This document shows positions 1-10,204 of a stretch of DNA of 59,583 bases, in pieces. The notes beneath the pieces were generated by a model, which was not told the DNA's origin, made no database searches, and worked only from the letters and a program-made list of their open reading frames with translations. Positions within the stretch are counted from its first letter, which is position 1, and each line of letters starts with the position of its first letter. Source of the DNA: a virus. The DNA lies in IMG/VR virus record IMGVR_UViG_3300028025_004323, positions 1-59,583 of that record. One strand, given 5' to 3'. Made by a program: the position numbers and the translations under genes.

Positions 1-150
1 TTTGTGGAACAACCAACCGTTTATTCTGATGTTTTTGTTGAAAGAGGTAAACAAGGTGTGATGGAAGTGAACCTAAGATTAGGTGAAGTTGACAATATGG
101 GAGAACTAAGTGTGTATAGTGGAGGGTATTTTAAAGTGAAAAAACAATAA
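1..150 (+). CDS. C-terminal end of a virion-type protein (5' truncated)
   Basis: An open frame enters from the left edge in frame 1 and stops with TAA at 148-150, giving the last 49 residues of a protein. The tail is rich in Gly, Val and charged residues and ends in a short basic stretch (KVKKQ). No domain can be recognised from this fragment. It sits directly upstream of a late-type TATTTATA signal and the virion genes that follow, so it is probably also a tail or baseplate component, by context only. Confidence 0.75.
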   Translation, partial: FVEQPTVYSDVFVERGKQGVMEVNLRLGEVDNMGELSVYSGGYFKVKKQ

Positions 151-156
151 AAATTA

Positions 157-164
157 TATTTATA
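157..164 (+). promoter_or_regulatory. TATTTATA late-type signal
   Basis: Exact TATTTATA in the gap between two virion genes, 11 nt before the ATG at 176. This spacing allows a short leader if it is a -10 type element. No conserved -35 box is visible. Confidence 0.45.
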
Positions 165-175
165 AATAAAAAGAT

Positions 176-1099
176 ATGGCAGTAGGAAGTTATGGTATAG
201 TAAGACCCGCAGATGTATCACCAGAAGATGTTGAGATTTTATATCATTATACTTCTGGTAGAACAACCACGGCACCAATTACCTTGACAAGATTGAATGC
301 TGAGGACGTTTTAACACCAGTATACCACAATGCAAATACTGTTGATGATTCTAATGTCCAAGGAAATGAAATCTTGGGAGGTTTGTACAATTTAAAGTTA
401 ACAGCTGAGAAATTCTCAGAACTTGGTGTTTACACATTACATCTTAGACCAAAACAAATTAGAACCTCAATCACAGATTGTGGAGTCTTAGCATCATTAC
501 CATCTGTTAGGGGTTTAGTTATCGATTTAAATAACGTACCTGCGGCATATAGAAATAGATTTACACCACAAGGTTTAGTTGGTTATAGAATTGAATATAT
601 TAACACAAATAGTTTCCAAAAAATACCAAACTTTTACAGAGTTGTTACATCCTCATTTTATTGTCAACCAATAGTATCAAATTTATCCAATTCAACAGAT
701 AAAGCAATACGTTACCAATATACTGACCAAACATCAAATTTGGTGTTTTTAACAATAACACCTTCATCATCACCATCGAGTAGACCGAATGTGGTTCCAT
801 TTATTGGACAACCTGGACAAAATATTATTCTAACAAATACATTTTTTAATCCAACCACACTTGAAATAGAAATGGTAGAACATGATGCAAGTACATTGGC
901 TCACGCTCTATACGGTAATCAAACTAAGGCGATTACTCCAGGCATCTACACTATCTATGACAACAATAACAATAACGCAATATACAAACAATTTAACTTG
1001 TATGAAGTTAAAGACCAATTCAATGAAACGATGTATGAGGTTAGAGAAGAGAGAGAAATCATTGATGAAAGTTTAGACTTTGACAACATTACCGAATAA
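176..1099 (+). CDS. Putative tail/baseplate structural protein
   Basis: A 307-residue protein with no recognised domain, signal peptide or membrane segment. It is rich in Thr, Asn and beta-branched residues, as expected for a beta-structured virion component, and ends in an acidic tail of about 25 residues. There is no Shine-Dalgarno sequence; a TATTTATA signal lies just upstream. Its TAA shares one base with the ATG of the giant baseplate-type gene that follows, so the two are probably translationally coupled and their products may sit in the same substructure. The structural role is inferred from neighbours only. Confidence 0.6.
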   Translation: MAVGSYGIVRPADVSPEDVEILYHYTSGRTTTAPITLTRLNAEDVLTPVYHNANTVDDSNVQGNEILGGLYNLKLTAEKFSELGVYTLHLRPKQIRTSITDCGVLASLPSVRGLVIDLNNVPAAYRNRFTPQGLVGYRIEYINTNSFQKIPNFYRVVTSSFYCQPIVSNLSNSTDKAIRYQYTDQTSNLVFLTITPSSSPSSRPNVVPFIGQPGQNIILTNTFFNPTTLEIEMVEHDASTLAHALYGNQTKAITPGIYTIYDNNNNNAIYKQFNLYEVKDQFNETMYEVREEREIIDESLDFDNITE

Positions 1100-4000
1100 T
1101 GGCAAAATTTACAAAGGTACCAAGCCAAGCGGCGAATGGATTACAAACGTTTAGTGATAGTTTAGTCGGTGTACAAATTACCGACGGTAGCAGTCAATTA
1201 ACCAATACCAACTTTGCGTTAGATAAAATTATCCCACAAAGAGATAGTAAAAATTTTAAAACGTCACCATTTTCGGATTTCTTAACGTTAGATTCATTAA
1301 AAGAAGAGACAACTGCTGTAACTACACAAGACGGTGTTGCGGAGAAAAAAGAAAGTATTAAATTCAAAGGTAGTACTGACGATGCGGGTAAATCTTTATT
1401 CGGTTCATTAAAACAAAGATTAAACGTATCAATTTCAAGAATTGTAAAAAAGTTTCCGGCAGCTCTTTATGTTGATGGTACAATACCTGTTAGAATTTCA
1501 GATTATACTGCACAGAACATCACATACGATACAATATCAAAAACAACACAGTTTGAGATAGAAAAATCAAGTTTATATAATCCATTTGATATTGTTATTA
1601 ACGAACCACAAAGTTTAACAATTAGTGAGACAAGTAACAATTTTAGAAATTTTTATTCCACATATAAAAAATACGTTGTAGATTATAGTGGAACAACTTA
1701 TGATATATTATCATATTCCGAACCAACAAGTACCACAAATATTACTTTAAAGGTTTCAGGTAATCCATTTAGTGGAGTTACAGGAACTACAAATAGTTTT
1801 TTAATTAGACCCAATAATGGGGTAACTGAAGAGTTCTTTAATAATTTAGATGACTTAGAAGAACTTTTACTTAATAGAGAAACCAATCCAAAATACGAGG
1901 CAAGTTTTAAAGTACCAAGAGATAGTTCTGATGGAGGAACAACAGATATTATTACTGTTGAAGTTAATTGGCCGTTAGCGTTAGATGGATGGAACTTACA
2001 AACTGTAGGTTTAGATTTTGATGATTACATTTCAAAATTAAGTGATTTAGCTGACGAGATAGATGATTATAAATCTAACTTAGTTGTTAGATTTTTAGCT
2101 GCACCACAGTTATTTGAATTCGACACAAATGACAAAAAGGGAGAAACAATATTTCAATTATATGGACAAAGTTTTGATAGGGTAAAAAAATATATTGATA
2201 ACATTGCTAACATGAGAAATGTTACATATGATGGTATTAATAATGTTCCCGATTTATTATTAAAGAATTTATCAGATAATTTAGGGTTAGATTCACATAA
2301 TTTATTTAACGAACAAAATATAGAAGATACTTTATACACAAGACAAAATAGTGTATATGGAGGACAATCAATTGGTAAAAACTTAATTGAATCTGAACAT
2401 GAATTTTATAGAAGATTATTAGTTAATCTTTCACACATTTATAAATCAAAAGGTACAAGGAACTCAATAGAATTCTTTTTAAGATTTTTAGGAGCACCTG
2501 AACCAATGATTAAAATAAACGAGTACGTTTATAAAGTAAAATCTAAATTAAATGATAACGTACAAAGTGACGTTTATAATTTAATACAAGGTACAAAAAC
2601 CGAATATGTTATTACTGGTTATACAGGTAGTGAGTTTAATGGAGGTACAATAACAGGTACAACTAATTTAACTAGAGATGAATATCCGGTTGATACCGAT
2701 GGACTACCTAGAAAAATAACAAATGTAAAAGATGATATTTTTTTCCAAAAGGGTTCAGGTTGGTATGATTTAACATTAAGTCATAGGTCTTCAGATGTTT
2801 TAGACGAAAGTACATCTAGCGGTACAACTATCAATGGAGTTTTCCAATTAACAGGAAGAACTAAAACTATAAAAACTAAATCTAAAGATTATACATACGG
2901 TGAGGATTATTTTAATTATTTTAGAATATTACCTGGATTAGAATATGGTTTTGAATTAGAACCTAAAATAGACAATTTAAAAATAAGTGTTAGTGATGAC
3001 GAATACGATTCTAAATTAATTCTTAATAGAAAGAACATTGGTGTTTATTTATCTTCCGCGCAATGCATCGAATATGACATTTATAGACAATCAAGAAATT
3101 TAGAAATTTCAATCGGGGGAATTACACCACAATATACGTCAGGTGTAACATTCGAAGAATTTACTAAAGAAGTTTTAAATGGTTTTATTTCTACAAGTGA
3201 ATCAAAATATAATAAATCATACTTTACATTAGAACAGGTTTATAATGAATATGTAAAGAATACAAATTTTGTTCCTTTTAATGACGTTGATTTAAATGAG
3301 TTCATAACTAAGATGAGTCCTAATTGGATGAAAATTATTGAACAGTTTATTCCTGCAACAACTTTATGGACAGGTGGTAATTTAACTGAAAATAATTTAT
3401 TTAATAGGTCAAAACACACATATCTTAGACCAAGATATGCAATACCTAATGACAATTCAAGAGACGGTTTAGATTATCAGTGTGATGATATAATGCCGTT
3501 AACACCTACACCAACCCCAACACAAACCAAAACTCAAACACCAACACCAACACCAACTAAAACACAAACACCAACACCAACACAAACTGTCACACCAACA
3601 CAAACAGCAACACCTACACCTACACCAACCCTAACGATTACACCAACGGAAACACCAGCAGCCACACAGACTCAAACTCCGGCAGCCACACAGACCCAAA
3701 CACCTACATCGACACCTGCAGCCACACAGACCCAAACGCCAACTTCCACACCACCGGTTAGTGGTTATAGTTTACAAATATATGTTAGAGATATAGATGC
3801 AACACCATCTACATTAACATTATTCTATAGTAAAAATGGTGGAGGTTCTATAAATGTGCCAGGTGCCACGGCAACAACATTATCAGGAACTTGTACATTT
3901 GTTCATACTATAACAGGTTTAAGTTTAAATGATAGTATTGTGTTTGGAACAAGTGTTACATGTGTTATGAATGGAAATGGATCATCATCAACTTGTCCTT

Positions 4001-5946
4001 TTTCATCAGGAAGTGATACAACATTTACATATGTAATTGATGCACCAACAATACAACAAGTTGCATTGACAATAGATAGTGGTACAATACCATCACCATC
4101 ATCACCGCCACCTGAAAATAGAACCGCATATGTTACTGCGTGGACAAGAGATACAGTTGATTTAACAACAATTAAGTCGGAAGTATGTGGTGTAAACGAA
4201 CAACAATTATCTATAAATCTTGGATATACCCAATTAAATAGTGGTAACCTTTATGTAAATGAAACAAGTATCACATCAGGAACAACATATCAATTATACA
4301 CTAGTAATGTAACAACCAATGGTACAACACCTGATGGTGTCGGTAAATGGTATGCAATTAAAATACAAGGAGCTTCGGGTAACTTTACAACAATAGCATC
4401 AATTAATAGTAGTGGAGTTATACAAGACTGGACATCATGCACTACCTCACCACCACCATCACCATCATACGGTATAAGTGTAAGTCCAGATAGTCGAGAT
4501 GACTTAGGAGGTGCGTTTACCGCAACAGTAACTGCTGCGAATATTTCATTCCCTCAAACGCTTTATATCACCATATTAAGTACATCTGGAACGGTTAATT
4601 TAAATGACTTTCAAAATAATTTCCCATCAACAATTACATTGAATCAATCAGGACAAGAATATTCATTCTCATTAGCTGAAGACCAATTAACCGAAGGTAC
4701 TGAGAAATTTAAATTAGAACTTAGAAGTGGAAGTGCTTCTGGAACCGTATTGTACACATCAAATGAAGTGACAATTACCGACGGTTCATTAAGTCCTGTT
4801 TATTATCAATTATCACCTTGTGCAGGTGGGTCTAATGTTTACTCAATACTTAAACCACCGGGAACATTTACTAGCGGACAGAGAGTAATGGGAAGTTCAG
4901 ATACCTATTATGTTGCGGGAAATACATTTACCGTAGACCCTGACCCTAATGGAACTAAGTATGATGTTACTGCCGTTTCACCAAGTATCAATGGTTGTCC
5001 TGAAGTGACACAACCACCTGCACCACCAGTAGCATTGGATTTTAATATTACAGGTGGATGTTTAGGTGGATCTGGAACGGGTACAATAAGTATTGGGTCT
5101 TTTACCGGTGGAACAAATTCTTATAGTAGTGTCAAAATTGGAAATACTGAATCAAATGCTGCAACGTCATCACCAATTGATTTAAATAGTGATACTTCTT
5201 ATTATTGGTCAAATTTAGCAAATGGAACTTGGTATGTTTTATTGTACGATAGTAATGGTACTTCTAAAATGAAATCTGTAACAATTAGTTGTAACACACC
5301 TGTACCATCACCATCACCAACACCAACACAAACACCAGTATCAACAGCACCTACTTATTTAACATCTCTTGGGGCAAGATGGGAATGTAATAGTGGTACT
5401 GTTTACCAATACGATATATATCAAAATACTAATCCGAACTTCACAGGAGATCAATATAGAAACGGAACAAGCGGAACTCAAACATTTGCATCAATTGATG
5501 CAATGTTAAGTTCAGCACCAAGTACCTCAGCTAATTGGGTTAATTCGGGTTCACCATATTGCTCAATAGGGGTTCAATATCAACTAAAAATTAATAATAA
5601 TCCATGTTCATCAACATATAATACGACGGATGCAGTTGCAACAGGTAATAATTCAACATGTTGGCAAATGTCCGATCTTTATTATTTAACATGTGCCAAT
5701 GCCAAATCATTAACTAGCCCGTACCAATCGTTTGTACTAAATGGTACTTATAAATATTTTTTAAATGGAACCACCCCAACAGAATGGGAAGATTCGGGAT
5801 TAGTTATGCAAGGCGAATGGTTTTTTAACGACCAATTCGGATCACATCAAAGAATATTTAATGATGATGGAACAATTCGTAACACAGACACTGCCGAATG
5901 TGTGGTTGGTGGCGGTGATGGAGGTGACCCACTTCCAGGAGGTTGA
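1099..5946 (+). CDS. Giant baseplate/tail protein with Thr/Pro linker and beta-domains
   Basis: A 1615-residue protein. The N-terminal half (about 1-790) looks like a baseplate protein. Around residues 435-470 there is a segment with [19 protein letters not shown] that resembles the conserved core of P2 gpI-type tail proteins (Tail_P2_I). Residues 802-887 form a low-complexity Thr/Pro/Gln linker with three near-identical sub-repeats. The C-terminal half is a string of Gly/Ser/Thr-rich beta-domains; residues about 1125-1230 resemble a Calx-beta domain ([11 protein letters not shown] near its end), and a second short Pro/Thr spacer lies near residue 1405. It ends in [12 protein letters not shown]. 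Such an architecture, an anchored base plus a mucin-like stalk plus adhesive domains, suggests a baseplate component that displays binding domains. The baseplate part is moderately certain, the binding role inferred. Confidence 0.7.
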   Translation: MAKFTKVPSQAANGLQTFSDSLVGVQITDGSSQLTNTNFALDKIIPQRDSKNFKTSPFSDFLTLDSLKEETTAVTTQDGVAEKKESIKFKGSTDDAGKSLFGSLKQRLNVSISRIVKKFPAALYVDGTIPVRISDYTAQNITYDTISKTTQFEIEKSSLYNPFDIVINEPQSLTISETSNNFRNFYSTYKKYVVDYSGTTYDILSYSEPTSTTNITLKVSGNPFSGVTGTTNSFLIRPNNGVTEEFFNNLDDLEELLLNRETNPKYEASFKVPRDSSDGGTTDIITVEVNWPLALDGWNLQTVGLDFDDYISKLSDLADEIDDYKSNLVVRFLAAPQLFEFDTNDKKGETIFQLYGQSFDRVKKYIDNIANMRNVTYDGINNVPDLLLKNLSDNLGLDSHNLFNEQNIEDTLYTRQNSVYGGQSIGKNLIESEHEFYRRLLVNLSHIYKSKGTRNSIEFFLRFLGAPEPMIKINEYVYKVKSKLNDNVQSDVYNLIQGTKTEYVITGYTGSEFNGGTITGTTNLTRDEYPVDTDGLPRKITNVKDDIFFQKGSGWYDLTLSHRSSDVLDESTSSGTTINGVFQLTGRTKTIKTKSKDYTYGEDYFNYFRILPGLEYGFELEPKIDNLKISVSDDEYDSKLILNRKNIGVYLSSAQCIEYDIYRQSRNLEISIGGITPQYTSGVTFEEFTKEVLNGFISTSESKYNKSYFTLEQVYNEYVKNTNFVPFNDVDLNEFITKMSPNWMKIIEQFIPATTLWTGGNLTENNLFNRSKHTYLRPRYAIPNDNSRDGLDYQCDDIMPLTPTPTPTQTKTQTPTPTPTKTQTPTPTQTVTPTQTATPTPTPTLTITPTETPAATQTQTPAATQTQTPTSTPAATQTQTPTSTPPVSGYSLQIYVRDIDATPSTLTLFYSKNGGGSINVPGATATTLSGTCTFVHTITGLSLNDSIVFGTSVTCVMNGNGSSSTCPFSSGSDTTFTYVIDAPTIQQVALTIDSGTIPSPSSPPPENRTAYVTAWTRDTVDLTTIKSEVCGVNEQQLSINLGYTQLNSGNLYVNETSITSGTTYQLYTSNVTTNGTTPDGVGKWYAIKIQGASGNFTTIASINSSGVIQDWTSCTTSPPPSPSYGISVSPDSRDDLGGAFTATVTAANISFPQTLYITILSTSGTVNLNDFQNNFPSTITLNQSGQEYSFSLAEDQLTEGTEKFKLELRSGSASGTVLYTSNEVTITDGSLSPVYYQLSPCAGGSNVYSILKPPGTFTSGQRVMGSSDTYYVAGNTFTVDPDPNGTKYDVTAVSPSINGCPEVTQPPAPPVALDFNITGGCLGGSGTGTISIGSFTGGTNSYSSVKIGNTESNAATSSPIDLNSDTSYYWSNLANGTWYVLLYDSNGTSKMKSVTISCNTPVPSPSPTPTQTPVSTAPTYLTSLGARWECNSGTVYQYDIYQNTNPNFTGDQYRNGTSGTQTFASIDAMLSSAPSTSANWVNSGSPYCSIGVQYQLKINNNPCSSTYNTTDAVATGNNSTCWQMSDLYYLTCANAKSLTSPYQSFVLNGTYKYFLNGTTPTEWEDSGLVMQGEWFFNDQFGSHQRIFNDDGTIRNTDTAECVVGGGDGGDPLPGG
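3502..3756 (+). repeat. Thr/Pro-rich coding repeat (mucin-like linker)
   Basis: Low-complexity run built from ACA/CCA-type codons inside the giant baseplate gene. It encodes alternating TP, TQT and AATQTQTP units. Three copies of a 20-nt unit, identical apart from one C/T position, lie at 3658-3677, 3682-3701 and 3718-3737, showing local duplication at the DNA level. Confidence 0.85.
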
Positions 5947-5970
5947 TAAAAATAAAACAATTACAAATAA

Positions 5971-5978
5971 TATTTATA
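5971..5978 (+). promoter_or_regulatory. TATTTATA late-type signal
   Basis: Exact TATTTATA only 4 nt before the ATG at 5983. If it is a -10 element, transcription would start at or inside the start codon, giving a leaderless message. It may instead help translation initiation. Confidence 0.4.
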
Positions 5979-5982
5979 AAAT

Positions 5983-7602
5983 ATGAGTTTCTTAAATACA
6001 GGGTTTACACCCACAGTTTCAGCAAGATTAACTAAGGCAGGTAGAAATGCCATTGCTAAAGGTGATTTCTTAATTAGTTATTTTTCTATAGGTGATTCTG
6101 AATATAATTATAATTTAAGCGGTCTTACAAGTCAACGAGTATTCGCACCACTTGATAAAAATACACATGTTAAGTACCCATTTTTATATTCAGCAACCGG
6201 TTCCACAATTTATGGTATCCCCGTTGAAAGTCCAGATGATGAAAATCAACAATGTAGAAATATAATCACAGCGAATAGTGGATGGACATTAAACACAGTT
6301 TGGGAAAATAAACCATTAGGTGTTAGTGATACAATAGCATTAAAAGACTATCAAAGCAATGTTTATAGTGGTGTTAAAAGTTATTTAGGATACACATCTT
6401 CAACAGGTCAAACTTTTGTTAACTATTCGGGAGGAACAATAACAGGTACAACAATAAGAAACACAATGTTAGAAGAGGTTGAAATATTACCTGAAGAACA
6501 AAATTCAATTGCAATTTTACATTATTCAGAAAGTGGTACTACAGTTGACCCGTATAAGTTTTTTAAATATGATGACTATATTAGTAATTATAGCGGTACT
6601 CCAATATATGATACAACTAAAAATCCTAGTAATAAAAAAGATGTTGATTTTTTTGAAGTTACAATACCAAATTTAATGTATCATAGATTAAGTGATAATT
6701 CCACAGGTACAGTATTTCATATGAGTACGGGAAAAACAAAATCAGTAACAAGTGAATATAATTCAGACTTCCAACTTGATTATGTTGATTTATTAGACGT
6801 TAATGAATATAGTGTCGGTAAAATTTTCTTTAATCAAAAAATTATAGTATTTGATGACCAAGAAATTGTTGCCGCTTTAGATACAGGTTCTACCAGAAAT
6901 TATACACTTACAGCACCAAAAGTTAGTAGTTATATTACAAATGATGACCCAATTACAGGTTTAACGACAGGTCAAACGTTATGGGTAACATATGTTTTAA
7001 ATGGAGGTACAGTGTCAGGAGATTTACCTTGTAGTTATTTTATGAAAGTAACGGGTACAACTAATGATGAAAATGTTAGCGTTAAATTTAATAGCGGAGG
7101 ATTTAAACATTTAAATAGTGGTTATAATGCAACACAAATTCATATACTACACCAATTTACAGATAACGGAAAACAACCAGACCCAAATCTATGGTACAGT
7201 AAAAATTATACAAATGAGTTATCAAGTATAAACGATTTAAAAACAGGATTCTCATTTATATTAAATGAGACTAAAATAGACGAGGCAGAAAATAATGGAT
7301 ATTACGTTTCTTCTTTAACAAATTTTGGAAAAGAAAGGACGTATAGTGAAGGGACTATAAGTGTGGTTACCGGAACTGACGTTCAAGTAATGAATTTTGT
7401 TATTAACTTACCTGACGGTAAATTCACAACATCTCAAAACCCAACAAAATATAATCCAAATGGTACTGAAAAACCTGGATATAAATATATTACTGAAGTT
7501 GCTTTATTAAATTCAAATAAAGAAACAATGGTTACGGGTAAGTTTAGTGCACCCACAAAAAGAGAGGCCATTCAAGTTTTTAATGTAAAACTTGATTTCT
7601 AA
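5983..7602 (+). CDS. Baseplate or tail-fibre protein, collar-fibre-like N-terminus
   Basis: A 539-residue virion protein. Residues 12-40 (ARLTKAGRNAIAKGDFLI, then FSIGDSEYNY) match the general pattern LTxAGRxxxAxG...xxxGDxE seen at the N-terminus of P2 gpH/DUF3751-type tail-collar fibre proteins. The rest is Gly/Thr/Asn-rich with predicted beta structure and no membrane segment. It follows the giant baseplate gene after a 36-nt gap containing a TATTTATA signal, and is the last gene of this virion block before replication genes begin. Start chosen at the only well-placed ATG. The precise substructure is not determined. Confidence 0.65.
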   Translation: MSFLNTGFTPTVSARLTKAGRNAIAKGDFLISYFSIGDSEYNYNLSGLTSQRVFAPLDKNTHVKYPFLYSATGSTIYGIPVESPDDENQQCRNIITANSGWTLNTVWENKPLGVSDTIALKDYQSNVYSGVKSYLGYTSSTGQTFVNYSGGTITGTTIRNTMLEEVEILPEEQNSIAILHYSESGTTVDPYKFFKYDDYISNYSGTPIYDTTKNPSNKKDVDFFEVTIPNLMYHRLSDNSTGTVFHMSTGKTKSVTSEYNSDFQLDYVDLLDVNEYSVGKIFFNQKIIVFDDQEIVAALDTGSTRNYTLTAPKVSSYITNDDPITGLTTGQTLWVTYVLNGGTVSGDLPCSYFMKVTGTTNDENVSVKFNSGGFKHLNSGYNATQIHILHQFTDNGKQPDPNLWYSKNYTNELSSINDLKTGFSFILNETKIDEAENNGYYVSSLTNFGKERTYSEGTISVVTGTDVQVMNFVINLPDGKFTTSQNPTKYNPNGTEKPGYKYITEVALLNSNKETMVTGKFSAPTKREAIQVFNVKLDF

Positions 7603-7641
7603 GGCTTTACATTTCTAAAAATATTCATTATATATTGTTAT

Positions 7642-8259
7642 ATGAGTATAGATGTAAAATTAAAAAACAAGCCAAAAATCTTAGGACTCGATATTTCGAC
7701 CAAGACAATTGGGTGGGCACTGTTCGATATGACAGGGTCTAAATTATTAGAATTAACACATTTTTCCCCAAAAATCAAACCTCAACCTGAGGACAAGATT
7801 GAAGAATTAATCTTAAAGGCGGAAGCATTTAAAAAACACTTATTAGGTTATAAAGATGTTGGTATTACCCGAGTTATAATTGAGGAACCATTATTACAAT
7901 CAAATAATGTTTACACAATTGGAACCCTATTAAGATATAACACGTTGATTCTTAAGTCATGTTACGACGTGTTAGGAATTTTACCAACATTTATTTCAAC
8001 ATATAATTCAAGAAAATTTGCGTTTCCTGATTTAGTTGGAGCGAACGACAAAGGTCGTAATGTTTTATTTGGTGGTTATCCAAGAGACATTGATAAGAAA
8101 CACGTAATTTGGGAACATGTAAATGCAGTTTGTCCTGATGTTAATTGGTTATACGGTAAAACGGGTAATCTTAAAAAAGAAAATTACGATATGGCCGATG
8201 CTGCAACTTGTGTGATTGGTTATGTTAACATGAACAAATTAGAAAAATCCGGCAACTAG
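7642..8259 (+). CDS. RuvC-like nuclease (Holliday-junction resolvase fold)
   Basis: A 205-residue protein with the RNase H-like fold signature of RuvC-type resolvases. Visible acidic catalytic positions are D17 in LGLDIST, E81/E82 in VIIEEP, and D183/D186 in NYDMADAA near the C-terminus, in the usual order and spacing. In phages such enzymes cut branched DNA before packaging or during recombination; here it would act on products of the downstream recombination genes. It stands alone between virion genes and a structured RNA. No Shine-Dalgarno is seen; an AT-rich stretch (TATATTG near 7630) lies upstream. Fold assignment is fairly secure, substrate specificity unknown. Confidence 0.75.
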   Translation: MSIDVKLKNKPKILGLDISTKTIGWALFDMTGSKLLELTHFSPKIKPQPEDKIEELILKAEAFKKHLLGYKDVGITRVIIEEPLLQSNNVYTIGTLLRYNTLILKSCYDVLGILPTFISTYNSRKFAFPDLVGANDKGRNVLFGGYPRDIDKKHVIWEHVNAVCPDVNWLYGKTGNLKKENYDMADAATCVIGYVNMNKLEKSGN

Positions 8260-8287
8260 TATTTTACTTTACCGATTGTTTATCATA

Positions 8288-8295
8288 TATTTATA
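8288..8295 (+). promoter_or_regulatory. TATTTATA signal ahead of a structured RNA
   Basis: Exact TATTTATA with no start codon nearby. It is followed within about 15 nt by a hairpin and then by an intrinsic terminator. It is therefore the one copy of the motif that cannot be explained as a translation signal. Confidence 0.5.
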
Positions 8296-8300
8296 AAAGA

Positions 8301-8370
8301 AGACGGGAAGTGTAGAAATACACTTTTGGTTGGTTTCCCTCGGAGGTGGTGTTCCGGGGGATTTTTTTTT
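8301..8370 (+). ncRNA. Candidate small phage RNA with GNRA hairpin and terminator
   Basis: About 70 nt of non-coding, G-richer sequence between the RuvC-like gene and the primase gene. The 5' part forms a 7-bp hairpin (8308-8314 with 8319-8325) capped by a GAAA tetraloop. After an 11-nt U/G-rich linker comes a second, 8-bp hairpin (8336-8343 with 8354-8361) followed by nine T residues. A TATTTATA signal ends 5 nt upstream of the proposed 5' end. The second hairpin carries GGAGGTGGT, which could pair with the 3' end of 16S rRNA (anti-Shine-Dalgarno) allowing one G-U pair. No tRNA features (T-loop GTTC-A-NNC, acceptor stem) are present. It could instead simply be the terminator region of the upstream gene. 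Confidence 0.5.
8336..8370 (+). terminator. Intrinsic terminator
   Basis: Eight-pair stem TCCCTCGG / CCGGGGGA (one T-G wobble) with a 10-nt loop, followed by nine T residues. It isolates the replication operon starting at 8400 from upstream transcription. Confidence 0.8.
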
Positions 8371-8385
8371 ATCAATTTTTTTACA

Positions 8386-8393
8386 TATATTTC
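8386..8393 (+). promoter_or_regulatory. TATATTTC, Bacteroidota-type -7 element
   Basis: TATATTTC lies directly after the terminator T-run and 6 nt before the primase ATG. It matches the TAnnTTTG consensus of Bacteroidota promoters except for the last base. The -33 region is only T-rich. It probably starts the replication operon. Confidence 0.45.
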
Positions 8394-8399
8394 TATAGT

Positions 8400-9344
8400 A
8401 TGGTAAATCAAGAAGTTGACTATTCTCCTGTTATTGAAATTCTCGAAGATATTTTGGGTGACTCTAATATGCATAATGATTATAAAGGACAGATGTCTTT
8501 TGATTGTCCAGTGTGTTCATATGACATAAAAGGATTGGACCACGGTGACGGAAAAGGAAATTTAGAGGTCAACTACAAATACAATGTTTTTAAATGTTGG
8601 GTGTGTGCCGAATCACACGAAACTCACGGATCAATTTTTAAATTGGTTAAAAAATTCGGCAATCCAAAACAATTAAAAAATTATCTATTATTGAAACCTG
8701 ACGAAGGTGAAGATTTTAGTAAACGTGTTTATAAAACAGTAAAACTACCCCAAGACTTCATACCATTTAAAGAAGCGAGTGAGGGTCTTAAAATGACACC
8801 ATATTATAAACAAGCATACAACTATATAAAAAGTAGAAACATAACAGACTTAATGGTACAGATGTACAACATTGGTTTTTGTTATAGAGGTATCTACGAA
8901 AATAGAATTATCATCCCATCGTATGATTGTGAAAGGAGAATTAATTATTTTATTGCACGTTCTTATTTGAATAGAACAAAGATGAAATATAAGAATCCTG
9001 AGGCACAAAAAGAACTTATCATATTCAACGAGTACTTGGTTGATTGGAATGAAACAATATACATTGTGGAGGGAGCATTTGATAGTATATTCATACCTAA
9101 CGCAATTCCATTGTTAGGAAAATTTATGAGTGACCATTTATTTCACACTCTATATGAAAAGGTTAAAGGTAAAATAATCATTGTTCTTGACCCAGATGCT
9201 TGGAGTGATGCCGAAAGATTATATCATAAATTAAATTGTGGTAAATTAATGGGTAGGGTCTTTGCCATTAAATTAGAGGGTGATAAAGATATTGCCGACT
9301 TACAAGGAAAATTAGAAAATTATAAAATAAAACAACTAGATTAA
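8400..9344 (+). CDS. DnaG-like DNA primase
   Basis: A 314-residue primase. A zinc-binding domain is formed by C36-x2-C39 and C66-x2-C69, and the C-terminal half holds a Toprim catalytic core with the acidic motif IVEGAFDS near residue 223 and the metal-binding VLDPDAWSD near residue 263. It would lay RNA primers for lagging-strand synthesis, like T4 gp61. I chose the ATG at 8400 instead of a GTG at 8346, because the longer form would start inside the terminator hairpin and add a poorly coding Phe/Tyr-rich stretch. Its stop overlaps the ATG of the next gene, making it the first gene of a replication and recombination operon. Confidence 0.85.
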   Translation: MVNQEVDYSPVIEILEDILGDSNMHNDYKGQMSFDCPVCSYDIKGLDHGDGKGNLEVNYKYNVFKCWVCAESHETHGSIFKLVKKFGNPKQLKNYLLLKPDEGEDFSKRVYKTVKLPQDFIPFKEASEGLKMTPYYKQAYNYIKSRNITDLMVQMYNIGFCYRGIYENRIIIPSYDCERRINYFIARSYLNRTKMKYKNPEAQKELIIFNEYLVDWNETIYIVEGAFDSIFIPNAIPLLGKFMSDHLFHTLYEKVKGKIIIVLDPDAWSDAERLYHKLNCGKLMGRVFAIKLEGDKDIADLQGKLENYKIKQLD

Positions 9345-10204
9345 TGAATTTAAAAGACATCTCATTAGAGATTAACGACTTATTAGAAAAGAAAAGACAA
9401 GAATTAGAATTAACATTCATAGAAGAACAACATATCTATCACATGAAAGATGTTGACGGTGTTGTTAAAAAGAATTTTCCTTCAGTTTCTAAAATCATAA
9501 AGAAATTTCATAAACCATTTGATGCTGAAGGTATGGCACTTCGTATGTCAAAAGGAGACCCTGAAGGTCAAGCACAATTACTCGCGGAATGGAAACAAGC
9601 GGGTGACCTATCAACCAACATGGGTAGTAGAGTTCACTTTGAATTGGAATCCGATTTGATTGGTAGGTTTGATAATTACAAAGAAGTTAGACAACCGATA
9701 TTTGAAATCAACGAAGAACAACAACGTAAGAGTGATAATATGATTATTGCGGGAAAACAATTCCTTGATTTAATGTTAGAAAGAGGTGGAGTATTATTAG
9801 ATACTGAAATCGTATTAGGTGATCCTGAAGAACAATACACAGGACAACCTGATAAGGTGTGGTTAATGGAAACTAAAGAGAAAGATAATTTTGGGTTTGT
9901 CATTACCGATTGGAAAACAAATCAACCAAAAAACTTTGAAGTACATCATTATACTGGTAAATTGTACCCACCATTTAACAATTATCATGATAATGCATTA
10001 GGACATTATTATTTACAACTTCCATTATATGGTAGGTTGTTACGTAAAATGTTAAAAGAAACAAAATACAACGATACTAAATTGTTGGGAAATGTTGTGG
10101 TTCTATTAAAAGATGACGGTACATTTGTAGAGTACAAAGTTCCACCCCAAATTAATAATGCAATCCTTACAATGGATTTATCAAACTATATTAAAAGATG
10201 GTAA
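9344..10204 (+). CDS. PD-(D/E)XK nuclease (RecB/Cas4-like)
   Basis: A 286-residue nuclease with RecB-family motifs in order: an early GSRVHFELE helix (motif I His) near residue 95, GQPD with D170, the D189-W-K191 core of the PD-(D/E)XK site in ITDWKTNQ, and a trailing HYYLQLPLYGRLL helix with the conserved Q-x3-Y pattern. Such enzymes resect DNA ends or process recombination intermediates. It lies between primase and the SbcD-like subunit with overlaps on both sides (1 and 7 nt), so it is expected to be made with them. The nuclease family is clear; whether it degrades host DNA or processes phage ends is not. Confidence 0.8.
   Translation: MNLKDISLEINDLLEKKRQELELTFIEEQHIYHMKDVDGVVKKNFPSVSKIIKKFHKPFDAEGMALRMSKGDPEGQAQLLAEWKQAGDLSTNMGSRVHFELESDLIGRFDNYKEVRQPIFEINEEQQRKSDNMIIAGKQFLDLMLERGGVLLDTEIVLGDPEEQYTGQPDKVWLMETKEKDNFGFVITDWKTNQPKNFEVHHYTGKLYPPFNNYHDNALGHYYLQLPLYGRLLRKMLKETKYNDTKLLGNVVVLLKDDGTFVEYKVPPQINNAILTMDLSNYIKRW

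Noticed and set aside
3502-3756. CRISPR-like or non-coding tandem repeat
   Set aside because: The repeat stays in frame throughout, encodes a Thr/Pro linker, and has no spacers.
8301-8370. tRNA in the structured gap
   Set aside because: No acceptor stem, T-loop or anticodon arm pattern; only two hairpins and a T-run.
8346-8399. Upstream GTG start extending the primase gene
   Set aside because: It would start inside the terminator hairpin and add a Phe/Tyr-rich stretch from the T-run; the ATG at 8400 follows a promoter-like element.
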